Of a stretch of 64,000 nt of DNA, positions 1 to 9,158 are shown piece after piece. Numbering within the stretch: position 1 is the stretch's first letter; every line of letters begins with the position of its first letter. Under the pieces are notes generated by a model. That model had not been told where the DNA came from. It did no database searches and saw only the letters and a list, made by a program, of their open reading frames with translations. Made by a program: the position numbers and the translations under genes. The DNA is from Thiohalophilus sp. Its GTDB lineage: Bacteria; Pseudomonadota; Gammaproteobacteria; UBA6429; Thiohalophilaceae. The DNA lies in assembly GCF_034521165.1 (NCBI RefSeq), contig NZ_JAXHMV010000001.1, positions 186,001-250,000 of the forward strand. Direction: 5' to 3'.

Positions 1-941
1 TACAGGACGAGGCCGAGCGGTTTGACCTGGTCGCGAGCCGGGGGTGTGACGCGGCGGAAAAAGAAGATGTGGAAGCAGCCCAGGCCTGGATGAAACAACA
101 GGCACGGCGCACGACCGAGCAATTTGCCCAGGGTATCAGCGGTGCGTTGATCGACAATGACGAGGTGTCGTATATCGGCTTGCCGATTCAGGCCAGCCGG
201 CAACTGCTGGGGGTGTTTGTCGCCTGCCATCCGCATAGCGGATTTTTTACCGTGGAGCATGAGCGCAGCCTGATTATTTTTTGCAATTTTCTCGGCCAGC
301 TGCTGATCAAAAACCGGCTATTGCACGACATGGAAAAAATGGTCACGGAGCGCACACAACAACTGCAAGCGGCGCTGGAGGAAGCCGAGCATCTCAAGGA
401 ACGTTACGCCACCCTGTCAGTCATTGACGAGTTAACCGAACTGCATAACCGGCGCTTTTTCTTTCCCGAAGCCCAGTCAGTGCTGGCCCGGGCAATCCGC
501 TATGACGAACCGTTCTGTTTACTGGTACTGGATGCCGATAACTTCAAGTCAATCAATGATCGTTTCGGTCACGGGGTGGGCGACAATGTGTTGCGCGCGA
601 TTGCCGATCTGCTGCGCGAGGAAGCGCGCGAGGCGGATATTATCGCCCGTTTAGGGGGTGAGGAATTCGTGCTGGCGCTGCCGGAGACCGCTGAGGAGGG
701 TGCCATGACCCTGGCCGAGCGGATCCGGTTACGCATTGCCAATCTGGAATTTCGCTTTGCTGAAAAAGATTTCGGCATCACGATCAGCGTCGGCGTGGCG
801 GCCCTGCAGGCCACGCATTCGCGCGAAACCCGCCGGGCCCTCGAGGAACTGCTGCATCAGGCGGACAGTGCCATGTATTACAGCAAGGGCCATGGTCGTA
901 ACCAGGTCAATCGCTATTCTGATATTGCCTGCAAGATCTGA
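1..941 (+). CDS. Diguanylate cyclase, GGDEF domain (5' end outside window)
   Basis: Makes cyclic di-GMP from two GTP. The frame is open from base 3, so the protein starts upstream of the window; the GTG at 69 is only the first in-window start-like codon. The visible part has a GAF-like sensor region (about the first 85 residues from the GTG), a coiled linker and a full GGDEF domain. The active-site motif is intact as GGEEF (residues 196-200 counted from GTG 69), and the substrate-binding FKSIND and GHGVGD segments are present. An inhibitory I-site RxxD (READ) sits exactly five residues before GGEEF, so product feedback inhibition is expected. Contrast the degenerate GGDEF protein at 29684-30556. 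The GAF call is inferred from position and pattern only. Confidence 0.9.
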   Translation, partial: QDEAERFDLVASRGCDAAEKEDVEAAQAWMKQQARRTTEQFAQGISGALIDNDEVSYIGLPIQASRQLLGVFVACHPHSGFFTVEHERSLIIFCNFLGQLLIKNRLLHDMEKMVTERTQQLQAALEEAEHLKERYATLSVIDELTELHNRRFFFPEAQSVLARAIRYDEPFCLLVLDADNFKSINDRFGHGVGDNVLRAIADLLREEAREADIIARLGGEEFVLALPETAEEGAMTLAERIRLRIANLEFRFAEKDFGITISVGVAALQATHSRETRRALEELLHQADSAMYYSKGHGRNQVNRYSDIACKI

Positions 942-946
942 TTTCA

Positions 947-1100
947 CCACCAGGACACGAAGACACCAGGTAAATTTTTGTATTCATTGAAACCACTTCC
1001 GCTCGCGACGTAGACTTGCCCGCCGTCGCCGACATTGGTGAACGCGTGATCGTTTCGGCCTCTTGAAGAATTTTTCTTGGTGTCTTCGTGTCCTGGTGGT
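947..1100. repeat. Inverted repeat pair, ACCACCAGGACACGAAGAC family
   Basis: About 23 bases starting near 947 (accaccaggacacgaagac...) recur as the reverse complement near 1078-1100, with about 107 bases between. This gap separates the cyclase gene from the convergent HbpS-like gene. The same core (accacgaagacgcgaag...) recurs as tight hairpins at 15792-15858 and 16047-16113 and as half copies near 31791 and 32355. It looks like a dispersed non-coding element; a terminator role between convergent genes is possible but there is no clear T-tract. Confidence 0.6.
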
Positions 1101-1114
1101 TGGTCTTTATTCTT

Positions 1115-1615
1115 TTATTCGGCAAACTCGATCGCTTCGCGAATCGCCTCAATGCCGGCTCTGGCGCACTCATCGTCCACGTCGCCGGTGATCTTCTGTG
1201 CCGGCGCGCCGGAGATGCCGACGGCACCGTAGAAATGGCCACCGATACGTACTGGCACGCCACCGCCGATCAATAACACCTCCGGGGCAAAGCGCAGGTT
1301 GTCGAAGTTGCCTTCCTGCATGTCGAGCGTGGACGTCTGGAAGCTGGCCGCGGTGACCGCTTTTAACCGGCTGACGTCGATGGTGTGGGTGCCGGCCAGC
1401 GGATCGCGCGCCACGGCCAGCAGTTTGCCGTTGCGATCGACCACGCTGGATGTGACCTGATAACCCTGTTTGCGACAGGCCCGGGCCGACTCGACGGCCA
1501 GCTGGTTGGCCAGCTCGAAGGAGAGGACCCGGGTGGTGACATAGGCCGGTTCGGCGGCGGCCATCGGGCTCAGCAGTAACGCGGGAAGCAGCACAGCAGC
1601 AAGGTAGCGTTTCAT
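1115..1615 (-). CDS. Exported GlcG/HbpS-family protein (heme-binding-like)
   Basis: 166 residues. The N-terminus is a classic signal peptide (MKRY, a hydrophobic run of Leu/Ala, then AAA-EP), so the mature protein should be periplasmic. The rest matches the HbpS/GlcG fold: SVVDRNGKLLAVARDPLAG, then a stretch ending in LLIGGGVPVRIGGHFYGAVG and a C-terminal acidic helix. Family members bind heme or small metabolites, and some act as accessory proteins of redox sensing; which applies here cannot be read from sequence. It is a single gene, convergent with the cyclase gene and followed closely in the same direction by queG transcription. Confidence 0.82.
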   Translation of the reverse strand: MKRYLAAVLLPALLLSPMAAAEPAYVTTRVLSFELANQLAVESARACRKQGYQVTSSVVDRNGKLLAVARDPLAGTHTIDVSRLKAVTAASFQTSTLDMQEGNFDNLRFAPEVLLIGGGVPVRIGGHFYGAVGISGAPAQKITGDVDDECARAGIEAIREAIEFAE

Positions 1616-1621
1616 GATGGT

Positions 1622-2719
1622 TTATTCCTCAATGGTGGCGGGTTGATGTTGTTGTAATGCCCACAGCACATGTTCGCGCACCAGTTCGGAAGGATGGTCG
1701 GTGCGGGCCCGCAGGGCGGCGATCACCTCCGGTGAGGTGGCCGCATTGCCCAGTGCCACGGCGATATTGCGCAACCAGCGTTCATGGCCGATACGCCGGA
1801 TCGCCGAGCCTTCCAGGTTCTGATTGAAAGTGACTTCATCCCACTGGAAAAGTTCCACCAAACGCGCCTCATCCAGGCGCTGACGCGGATCGAAATCCGG
1901 CTCACGGCTGGTGTCGGCAAACCGGTTCCAGGGACAGTACAGCTGGCAGTCATCACAGCCATAAATGCGGTTGCCCATCGGCTTGCGCAATGCCACCGGG
2001 ATCGAGCCTTTCAGCTCGATGGTCAGATAGGAGATGCAGCGTCGCGCATCGACCACATAGGGTTCGACAATGGCGTTGGTGGGACAGACATCGAGGCAGG
2101 CCTGGCAGGTACCGCAATGGTTACTGGCCGGGTCATCCACCGGCAGGGGCAGATCGGTATACAACTCGCCGAGAAAAAACCAGGAGCCGGTATTCCGTTG
2201 CAGCAGGTTACTGTGCTTGCCAATCCAGCCCAGGCCGGCTTTTTCCGCCAGGGCTTTTTCCATCACCGGCGCGCTGTCGACAAAGGCGCGATACCCGAAG
2301 GGCCCGATCCGGTGCTGGATACGATCGGCCAGCTGTTGCAGGCGCTTGCGCATCAGTTTGTGATAATCGCGTCCCAGCGCATAGCGCGAGACATAGGCCT
2401 TGTCGGGGTGATCCAGCAGCGCCTTGAGATCGAGCGTCTCCTCGGGCAGATAATCGAGGCGCACGCTGATAATGCGCAACGTTTCGGGGACCAGTTCGCC
2501 CGGCCGGCTGCGTTTTGTCCCGTGTTCGGCCATCCATTGCATGTCGCCCTGGTAATCCCGGGCCAGCCACCGCTGCAGACGCGTTTCATACTCGCCCAGA
2601 TCGGTATCGGTGATGGCGGTCTGCTGAAAACCGAGCTCGGCGCCCCACTGTTTGATCTCAGCCGCCAGCGTCGACCAGTCGGGTTTGTGCGCGGCTTGCT
2701 TGTTTTGCTGCTGACTCAT
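1622..2719 (-). CDS. queG: Epoxyqueuosine reductase QueG
   Basis: Last step of queuosine synthesis: reduces epoxyqueuosine in tRNA to queuosine, using cobalamin and two 4Fe-4S clusters, in the cytoplasm. The sequence shows an N-terminal QueG domain (ELGFQQTAITDTDL, as in E. coli YjeS), then the ferredoxin-type cysteines CGTCQACLDVCP and CDDCQLYCPW, and a C-terminal HEAT-like tail. I chose the ATG at 2719 (MSQQQNKQ), giving 365 residues, because upstream ATGs (to 2755) would overlap the divergent nnr start; starts at 2725 or 2731 remain possible. The divergent queG/nnr arrangement equals E. coli yjeS/yjeF. Confidence 0.95.
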   Translation of the reverse strand: MSQQQNKQAAHKPDWSTLAAEIKQWGAELGFQQTAITDTDLGEYETRLQRWLARDYQGDMQWMAEHGTKRSRPGELVPETLRIISVRLDYLPEETLDLKALLDHPDKAYVSRYALGRDYHKLMRKRLQQLADRIQHRIGPFGYRAFVDSAPVMEKALAEKAGLGWIGKHSNLLQRNTGSWFFLGELYTDLPLPVDDPASNHCGTCQACLDVCPTNAIVEPYVVDARRCISYLTIELKGSIPVALRKPMGNRIYGCDDCQLYCPWNRFADTSREPDFDPRQRLDEARLVELFQWDEVTFNQNLEGSAIRRIGHERWLRNIAVALGNAATSPEVIAALRARTDHPSELVREHVLWALQQHQPATIEE

Positions 2720-2737
2720 GATCATAATCATAGCCTT

Positions 2738-4216
2738 ATGACTCATCTGCCGCATGATCTTTATACCGCCGACCAGTGCCGCGAACTCGATCGCATCGCC
2801 ATCGAGGAAGAGGGCATGTCCGGCTCTATATTAATGGAGCGCGCCGGCGAGGCCGCCTGGCGGCTGCTCACACGGCGCTGGCCCGAGGCGCGCCGCATTG
2901 CCGTGGTATGCGGCACCGGCAATAACGGCGGCGATGGCTACGTGGTCGCCCGGCTGGCGCAGGCCGACGGGCGCGAGGTCCGCGTGCTGCAGGTCGGGGA
3001 TCCGGATAAATTACACGGCGACGCCCTGGCTGCCCTGCAGCGGTTGCAGGGCATGGAGGTGGTTCCCGAGGCGTTTGCATCGCAACCGATCGAGGATCTC
3101 GATCTGCTGGTCGATGGCCTGCTGGGAACCGGTGTCCAGGGGCCGGTGAATGAGCCCTACGCCACGGCGATCGACTGGCTCAATGCCAGCGGCAAGCCGG
3201 TCCTGGCGCTGGATGTCCCCTCCGGCCTGGATGCCAACACCGGTCAGGCAGGCGGCCGGGCGGTCTGCGCCGATGCGACCCTCACGTTCATCGGTCTGAA
3301 GACGGGGCTGTTGACCGGCGATGCCTCCGATCATGTCGGCGAGCTGGCATTCACCTCCCTCAATCTGCCGGCCAGCGTGCGGGCGCGAGTGAGCCCGGTG
3401 GCCCGGCGGCTCGACTTTGACGCGTTTCGACAGCACCTGCCGCGCCGGGCGCGTAACAGCCACAAAGGGTTGTTCGGTCATGTGCTGATCATCGGCGGGG
3501 AGCAGGGCATGAATGGCGCGGCCCGGCTGGCCGGCGAGGCGGCCCTGCGCTGTGGGGCCGGGCGGGTGAGCATTGCCACCCGCGCCGCCCATGCGGCGAC
3601 ACTCAACAGCGGCCGTCCGGAACTGATGTGCCACGGCGTGGAAGATAGCGAGGCATTGCAGGCGCTGATCGAGCAGGCCACAGTGCTGGCGGTGGGCCCC
3701 GGCCTGGGGCAGGGCGAGTGGGCCCGGATGATCTGGCAGGTCGTCGAGGCGAGCGACGCCCCCCGGGTGGTCGACGCCGATGGCCTCAATCTGCTGGCCG
3801 ACAATCCACAGCGCTCGGGGCAGCGAATTCTTACTCCCCATCCCGGCGAGGCCGGGCGCCTGCTGAACCAGAGCACGGCCGGGGTGCAGGCCGATCGGCT
3901 GGCGGCGGTGCGTCGCCTGCAGGCCGAGTACGACGGGGTGGTGGTGCTCAAGGGGGCCGGAACGTTAGTGAGCGCCGACGCGGGTAACAGCATCTGCACC
4001 GCCGGCAACCCCGGCATGAGCAGCGCGGGCATGGGGGATGTGCTCACCGGGGTAATCGCCGCCCTGCTGGCGCAGGGACTGGAACCGGAGATCGCCGCGC
4101 AACTGGGGGTCTGCCTGCATGGCACGGCGGCGGATCAAAGTGCCAGAGCCGCGGGTGAGCGCGGCCTGCTGGCGGGGGATCTGTTCGGCCCGTTGCGTCG
4201 GCTCGTCAACGATTGA
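2738..4216 (+). CDS. nnr: Bifunctional NAD(P)HX epimerase/dehydratase
   Basis: Repairs hydrated NADH and NADPH: the N-terminal YjeF_N domain epimerises R- to S-NAD(P)HX and the C-terminal ribokinase-like domain dehydrates the S form using ADP. About 492 residues from ATG 2738 (MTHLPHDLYTADQC), the usual length for the fused enzyme. Visible motifs are CGTGNNGGDGYVVARL in the epimerase half and NPGMSSAGMGDVLTGVIAAL with GPGLGQGEW in the kinase-like half. The frame stays open 950 bases upstream, but that part is antisense to queG and not real. First gene of the tsaE-amiC-mutL block. Confidence 0.96.
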   Translation: MTHLPHDLYTADQCRELDRIAIEEEGMSGSILMERAGEAAWRLLTRRWPEARRIAVVCGTGNNGGDGYVVARLAQADGREVRVLQVGDPDKLHGDALAALQRLQGMEVVPEAFASQPIEDLDLLVDGLLGTGVQGPVNEPYATAIDWLNASGKPVLALDVPSGLDANTGQAGGRAVCADATLTFIGLKTGLLTGDASDHVGELAFTSLNLPASVRARVSPVARRLDFDAFRQHLPRRARNSHKGLFGHVLIIGGEQGMNGAARLAGEAALRCGAGRVSIATRAAHAATLNSGRPELMCHGVEDSEALQALIEQATVLAVGPGLGQGEWARMIWQVVEASDAPRVVDADGLNLLADNPQRSGQRILTPHPGEAGRLLNQSTAGVQADRLAAVRRLQAEYDGVVVLKGAGTLVSADAGNSICTAGNPGMSSAGMGDVLTGVIAALLAQGLEPEIAAQLGVCLHGTAADQSARAAGERGLLAGDLFGPLRRLVND

Positions 4217-4283
4217 TCCCGCCGTCCAGATTCTTTCTTCTGACGCATGCCGTTATTCGAAAAATTCCGCTAAGCTTGGAGCG

Positions 4284-4739
4284 ATGGAACAGTATCTCGA
4301 CAATGAAGCGGCCACGGTACAGCTGGGTCGGCGGCTGGCGCGCCTGTGTGTCGCACCCTGTCTGCTGTTTTTGCACGGCGAACTGGGGGCCGGCAAGACC
4401 ACCCTGGTGCGGGGGCTGCTGCAGGAGCTGGGCCACAGTGGCCCGGTCAAAAGCCCGACCTATACCCTGGTCGAACCCTATCATTTTGATCACAAGAAGG
4501 TTTTTCACTTCGATCTCTATCGGCTCGGGGATCCCGAAGAGCTGGAATACCTGGGCTTTCGGGATTACCTGGATGATCACTCGCTCTGTCTGGTGGAGTG
4601 GTCCGAGCGGGGCCAGGGCCATCTGCCCCATCCCGACGTGGAGGTCTATCTCGAGCCGCGCGGCGAAGGCCGTCAGGCGCGCCTGATCGCCCACGACCAG
4701 GCCGGCGAGGCCCTGCTGGCCCGGCTGGAGCCGTTTTGA
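4284..4739 (+). CDS. tsaE: tRNA t6A synthesis ATPase TsaE
   Basis: P-loop ATPase that works with TsaB and TsaD to make N6-threonylcarbamoyladenosine at position 37 of ANN-decoding tRNAs. 151 residues from ATG 4284; a ttggag Shine-Dalgarno sits just upstream and the start matches the family N-terminus. The Walker A motif is GELGAGKTTLVRG, followed by SPTYTLVEPY and the HFDLYRLGDPEELEYLG signature. It lies between nnr and amiC as in most gammaproteobacteria. A longer frame start at 4119 would overlap the end of nnr and is not supported. Confidence 0.96.
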   Translation: MEQYLDNEAATVQLGRRLARLCVAPCLLFLHGELGAGKTTLVRGLLQELGHSGPVKSPTYTLVEPYHFDHKKVFHFDLYRLGDPEELEYLGFRDYLDDHSLCLVEWSERGQGHLPHPDVEVYLEPRGEGRQARLIAHDQAGEALLARLEPF

Positions 4740-4814
4740 GCCGCCTGCGGTGCCATTATCTCGAAAAAACTCTAGAAATCCTGGCTATCTTCATAATAAA
4801 TATCAAATTTTTAC

Positions 4815-4844
4815 TTGATTTCTCCCGCCGACCGGTACAATAAT
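4815..4844 (+). promoter_or_regulatory. Putative sigma-70 promoter for amiC
   Basis: The 137-base gap before amiC is AT-rich, unlike its surroundings. TTGATT at 4815-4820 stands 15 bases before TACAAT (4836-4841), or 18 before AATAAT (4839-4844). A GGAGGG-like Shine-Dalgarno precedes the amiC ATG. No experimental support. Confidence 0.4.
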
Positions 4845-4876
4845 AAATGGAACGCAGGTAAACGGGAGGGAACACC

Positions 4877-6181
4877 ATGCGTATAGCTCGGGCGCTGCTA
4901 TGGCTGATGTTGTCCGTTATACCACTGACCGCGACGGCCGCCGGGGTACAGGTGGAAGGGGTACGCATGTGGCCGGCACCGGATCACACCCGGCTGGTGC
5001 TGGATCTGAGCCAGCCGGTGGATCACCGTCTCTTCTCCCTGGAAAATCCCGACCGCGTGGTGATCGATCTCAAGGATTCCCGTTTCCCCGGCAGTCTGCC
5101 GACCATGAGCTATGACGGCGCGCTGATCGAAAATATCCGTTATGCACACCGCGAGGATAACCAGCTGCGCTTTGTGCTGGATCTCAAGTCCGAGGTGCGA
5201 CCGAAAAGTTTTGTTCTCAAACCGCAACGCGAATACGGTCACCGGCTGGTGATCGATTTGCACCAGCCGCAAAGCGAGCAGGCCGCGCCAAAGGTGACCA
5301 AGTCGGTCAATGACGGCAAGCCGCGGGATCTCATCATTGCCATCGATGCCGGTCACGGCGGCGAGGATCCCGGTGCGCTGGGGCGACTCGGGACGCGGGA
5401 AAAAGACGTGGTCATGGCCGTCGCGCGCAAGCTCGAGGCGATGCTCAAACGGGAGCCCGGGTTTAAACCGTTTATGATCCGCACCGGCGACTATTACCTG
5501 AGTCTGCGCGAGCGGGTGGAAAAAGCGCGCCGCGCCCAGGCCGATCTGTTTATCTCCATCCATGCCGATGCCTTTCACGATCGTCGCGCGCACGGTTCCT
5601 CGGTCTATGTGGTCTCCGACGGCGGCGCCAGTAGTAAGGCCGCCCGCTTCCTGGCCGAAAGTGAAAACAGCGCGGATCTGATCGGCGGTGTCAGTCTGGA
5701 GGACAAGGAAGATCTGTTGAAGATGGTGCTGGTGGACATGGTGCAGAACTCCACCATCGAGGACAGCCATCGCGTCGCCAGCGAAGTGCTCGGCAGCCTC
5801 AAACACGTCAATCACCTGCACAAGCGCCACGTGGAGCAGGCCGGCTTCCGGGTGCTCAAAGCGCCGGATGTCCCGTCGATCCTGGTCGAAACGGCGTTCA
5901 TCTCCAACCCGGCCGAAGAGCGCAAGCTGCGCAGCAGCGCCCATCAGACTGAACTGGCCAAATCGATGTTCTACGGCGTGAAGCGGTATTTCGCCCGCCA
6001 CGCCCCGGCCGGCACCTTGCTGGCGACCCGCAAGGCGCGGCGGCACGAAATCAGCCGCGGTGATACCTTGACGGGCATTGCCGCCCGCTACCGGGTCAGC
6101 GTCTCGGCCATCAAACAGCACAACAACCTCTCCGACAACCTGCTGCGCGTCGGCCAGGTGATCCAGATTCCCGTTATCTGA
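4877..6181 (+). CDS. amiC: N-acetylmuramoyl-L-alanine amidase (AMIN-Amidase_3-LysM)
   Basis: Periplasmic zinc amidase that cuts septal peptidoglycan during daughter-cell separation. 434 residues: a signal peptide (to about residue 22, TATAA-G), an N-terminal AMIN domain (about 25-130) for envelope targeting, the Amidase_3 domain from IAIDAGHGGEDPGALG (about 155) to ILVETAFISNPAEE, and a C-terminal LysM domain (last 45 residues, HEISRGDTLTGIAARYRVS). The zinc His in DAGHGG, the Glu in VETAFIS and ISIHADA are visible. The domain order with C-terminal LysM matches E. coli AmiB, which also sits between tsaE and mutL, so amiB is an equally valid symbol. Activation by an EnvC/NlpD-type LytM factor is expected from the family. 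Confidence 0.95.
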   Translation: MRIARALLWLMLSVIPLTATAAGVQVEGVRMWPAPDHTRLVLDLSQPVDHRLFSLENPDRVVIDLKDSRFPGSLPTMSYDGALIENIRYAHREDNQLRFVLDLKSEVRPKSFVLKPQREYGHRLVIDLHQPQSEQAAPKVTKSVNDGKPRDLIIAIDAGHGGEDPGALGRLGTREKDVVMAVARKLEAMLKREPGFKPFMIRTGDYYLSLRERVEKARRAQADLFISIHADAFHDRRAHGSSVYVVSDGGASSKAARFLAESENSADLIGGVSLEDKEDLLKMVLVDMVQNSTIEDSHRVASEVLGSLKHVNHLHKRHVEQAGFRVLKAPDVPSILVETAFISNPAEERKLRSSAHQTELAKSMFYGVKRYFARHAPAGTLLATRKARRHEISRGDTLTGIAARYRVSVSAIKQHNNLSDNLLRVGQVIQIPVI

Positions 6182-6201
6182 CGTTTCACTTTTCAGAGGC
6201 T

Positions 6202-6360
6202 CTGGAAAGTAACGCGGAGTTCGCAAAGGCGCAAAGGACGCAAAGATATAAGATTTTGAATTCGCGATTAAATACCTGTGAACAATTTAAAATTCAACAT
6301 ATTAAAAATTAACTCTTTGCGTCCTTTGCGTCTCCGCGTCCTCTGCGTTTTTTAATTCAG
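6202..6360. repeat. MITE-like element, CTGGAAA..AACGC family, copy 1
   Basis: Fills most of the 231-base gap between amiC and mutL. The left arm runs ctggaaagtaacgcggagttcg then gcaaaggcgcaaaggacgcaaag; the right arm is its imperfect reverse complement (ctttgcgtcctttgcgtctccgcgtcctctgcgtt, ending ttcag). The 60-base centre is AT-rich. Other copies are at 34916-35127 and 48788-48958, with a half copy at 19027-19069. No coding potential. Confidence 0.7.
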
Positions 6361-6412
6361 TCCTGCAACGAAGCCAGTTCCCCTTTTTAAATAACGCGGT
6401 TAAGCTATTCGG

Positions 6413-8110
6413 ATGCAACCGGCCCGCCGTTATCAACCCGATGCGATTATTCAGCGTCTGCCGCCGACCCTGGCCAATCAGATTGCCGCCGGGGAGGTGG
6501 TGGAGCGGCCGGCGTCGATCGTCAAGGAGCTGGTGGAGAACGCGCTGGATGCCGGCGCCAGTCGCATTGAGGTGCAGATACGTAACGGCGGGCTGGAGCA
6601 GATTCAGGTCAGCGATGACGGCTACGGGATTCGGGCCGAGGAGCTGGAGCTGGCGGTCAGCCCGCACGCGACCAGCAAGATTGCCCGGCTGGCGGATCTG
6701 GAGAACCTGGCCAGTCTCGGCTTTCGTGGCGAGGCGCTGGCCAGCATCGGTTCGGTGGCGCGGCTGGTGATCGACTCCCGTTTCAGCGATGCCGAAGCGG
6801 CCTGGCGCCTGAGTCTGACCGATCGCGAGGCGGGCTCGCAGCTGACGCCGGTGGCCCATCCGGAGGGCACCACCGTCAGTGTCGGCGAACTCTTTTATAA
6901 TACCCCGGCGCGGCGCCGTTTTCTGCGTACCGAGCGTACCGAATACCGCTATATTGAGGACACGCTCAAACGTCTGGCCCTGAGCCGCTTCGAGGTGGGC
7001 TTCAGTCTGCGGCACAACCAGCGGGAGGTTTTCCGCCTGCCGCCGGCGACGACCACCGCGCAACAGGCCCGGCGGGTGGAGCGGCTGTGCGGCAAGGCGT
7101 TTTATGCGCAGGCGTTGCACATCGATTACAGCCTGGATGGCCTGCGTCTGTGGGGCTGGCTGGGGCGGCCCGAGGCGGCGCGCAGCCAGGCCGATTTGCA
7201 GTATGTGTATGTCAATGGCCGCAGCGTGCGCGACAAGTTGATCAACCACGCCCTGCGCCAGGCCCAGGGGCCGCTCTATCCCGGTCGCCATCCGGCCTGG
7301 CTGCTCTATCTGGAGCTGGATCCGCTCAAGGTGGATGTGAATGTGCATCCGACCAAACATGAAGTCCGTTTTCATCAGGCGCGCCAGGTGCATGATTTCC
7401 TCGTCCACGCCGTCAGCGAAGCCCTGGCCGAGGACCCCGCCGTTGCCCGGCCGGCGACACCGGAATCGACCCCACCGGCGGCAGAATCCCGGCGCGATTT
7501 TTATACCCCGGCGGAGGGCAATATTCCCGCGGCCTGGTCGGTCCGCGAAGCCGCCAGCGTCCCGGTCGCGGCCAATAGCGACGCCGCCGCGTCTGATAAA
7601 CCGGTTCTCGCCACGCTGGCGGGCGGTTATCTGGTGGTGGAAGAGGCCGGCGCGTTGTTACTGATCAACGCCCCGGCAGTGCGCGCGGCGCAACTGGCGG
7701 CCTGCTTTGCCGCCGGCGAGGCGCAAACCGTCCGGCCGCTGCTGATTCCCGAGACAATCGAGTTGTCCGCCGCGGCGCTGGCCTGGCTGGAGCAACACGC
7801 CGGATGGCTGGATCGCCACGGCATCGATCTCAGTGCGGTCAGTGAAACTACGGTGCTGCTGCGCCAGGTGCCGGCCGCGGCGGCTTCCTTCGAACCGGGA
7901 CAGTGGCTGGCGGCGTTTGTCGAGGCCACTCTGGCGGGAACGGCGCCGGAGACCGCGCTGGCGCAGGCCCTCAGTCACCCGCCGGGCTGGAGTGCCGCCG
8001 AACAGCAGGCGCTGGTGCGCGATGCCCTGTGCTGGCAGCCGGATCCGCAGCCGGCCCGCTACTGGGTGCGCTGGGATCAGGCCGCGTTGCAGGCGCTGTT
8101 CAAAACGTGA
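6413..8110 (+). CDS. mutL: DNA mismatch repair protein MutL
   Basis: GHKL-ATPase matchmaker that links MutS at a mismatch to downstream repair enzymes. 565 residues. The N-terminal ATPase shows all its motifs: IAAGEVVERPASIVKELVEN, DAGASRIEV, DDGYGI, and LGFRGEALASIGSV. The mid domain has VDVNVHPTKHEVRF. The C-terminal domain is short and lacks the DQHA(X)2E(X)4E metal site of endonuclease MutL, so this is the non-nuclease type that depends on MutH or another nicking enzyme. miaA follows with overlapping or adjacent starts, suggesting translational coupling. Confidence 0.97.
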   Translation: MQPARRYQPDAIIQRLPPTLANQIAAGEVVERPASIVKELVENALDAGASRIEVQIRNGGLEQIQVSDDGYGIRAEELELAVSPHATSKIARLADLENLASLGFRGEALASIGSVARLVIDSRFSDAEAAWRLSLTDREAGSQLTPVAHPEGTTVSVGELFYNTPARRRFLRTERTEYRYIEDTLKRLALSRFEVGFSLRHNQREVFRLPPATTTAQQARRVERLCGKAFYAQALHIDYSLDGLRLWGWLGRPEAARSQADLQYVYVNGRSVRDKLINHALRQAQGPLYPGRHPAWLLYLELDPLKVDVNVHPTKHEVRFHQARQVHDFLVHAVSEALAEDPAVARPATPESTPPAAESRRDFYTPAEGNIPAAWSVREAASVPVAANSDAAASDKPVLATLAGGYLVVEEAGALLLINAPAVRAAQLAACFAAGEAQTVRPLLIPETIELSAAALAWLEQHAGWLDRHGIDLSAVSETTVLLRQVPAAAASFEPGQWLAAFVEATLAGTAPETALAQALSHPPGWSAAEQQALVRDALCWQPDPQPARYWVRWDQAALQALFKT

Positions 8111-8112
8111 GC

Positions 8113-9057
8113 ATGCCCCCGGCGTCACTGCCGCCGGCGATCGCCCTGATGGGGCCGACCGCCTCGGGCAAGACCGACCTGGCCGTGCGTCTGGTGCACG
8201 AGCTGCCGGTGGAGATCGTCAGCGTCGATTCGGTGATGGTCTATCGTGACATGGATATCGGCTCGGCCAAGCCCGGGCCCGAAGTCCTGGCCGAGGCGCC
8301 CCACCGCCTGATCGACTTTCTGGATCCGGCCGAGGCCTGCTCGGCGGCCCGGTTTGCTGAACTGGCGCGTCGGGAAATGGCCGAGATCACCGCCACCGGG
8401 CGCATCCCCCTGCTGGTGGGCGGCACCATGCTCTATTTTCGGGCCCTGATCCACGGTCTTTCCCGCCTGCCGGCGGCCGATGCGGCGTTGCGCGCGCGGC
8501 TTGCGCAGGAGGCGCGGGAGCGGGGCTGGGCGGCGATGCACGCGCGGCTGGGGGAGGTGGACCCGCAGGCCGCGGATCGGATTCATCCCAACGATCCCCA
8601 GCGAATCCAGCGAGCGCTGGAAGTGTTTGAGCTGACCGGCATGCCCCTGAGCGATCTTCAGCAACAAAATGAACCGTTGCCCTGGCAGTTTGTCAAACTG
8701 GCGCTGATCCCCTCGGATCGGGCCGTGTTGCACGAGCGCATCGCCCGGCGGTTTGCGCAAATGCTCGAGCAGGGCTTTGTCGAGGAGGTGGAAGCCCTTT
8801 TCCAACGCGGGGATTTGCAGGAACAGATGCCCGCGATCCGGGCGGTCGGCTATCGCCAGCTGTGGCACTACTTGCAAGGCAGGATCAACTATACTCAAAT
8901 GCAGGAACAGGGAGTGGCGGCGACGCGCCAGCTGGCCAAGCGTCAGCTGACCTGGCTGCGCAGCGAATCGGAGGTCCAGGCATTTGATGCCCTGGATCAA
9001 AAAAGGGGAAATCAGGTCTTGAAATGGTTGCGTCGCTCACCCATTGATACAGCATGA
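8113..9057 (+). CDS. miaA: tRNA dimethylallyltransferase MiaA
   Basis: Adds a dimethylallyl group to N6 of A37 in tRNAs reading UNN codons, the first step to ms2i6A. 314 residues from ATG 8113; a GTG at 8107 overlapping the mutL stop is an alternative start. Walker A is GPTASGKTDLAV, followed by VSVDSVMVYRDMDIGSAKP and the PLLVGGTMLYFRAL segment; the tRNA-binding region includes HPNDPQRIQRALEVFELTG. The mutL-miaA-hfq order is conserved. Confidence 0.96.
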   Translation: MPPASLPPAIALMGPTASGKTDLAVRLVHELPVEIVSVDSVMVYRDMDIGSAKPGPEVLAEAPHRLIDFLDPAEACSAARFAELARREMAEITATGRIPLLVGGTMLYFRALIHGLSRLPAADAALRARLAQEARERGWAAMHARLGEVDPQAADRIHPNDPQRIQRALEVFELTGMPLSDLQQQNEPLPWQFVKLALIPSDRAVLHERIARRFAQMLEQGFVEEVEALFQRGDLQEQMPAIRAVGYRQLWHYLQGRINYTQMQEQGVAATRQLAKRQLTWLRSESEVQAFDALDQKRGNQVLKWLRRSPIDTA

Positions 9058-9158
9058 GTGTGGTAAGATAAATTTGAATTTTTGTTGATTTTTTATAAGG
9101 TTATAAGAACAGGCCCGATCGTCTGAGACAATAACTATAACATGCGGAGATAATAACG

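Noticed and set aside
1784..2737. Long plus-strand extension of the nnr frame upstream through queG
   Set aside because: Antisense to queG; high GC keeps the frame open. The nnr start at 2738 has family support.
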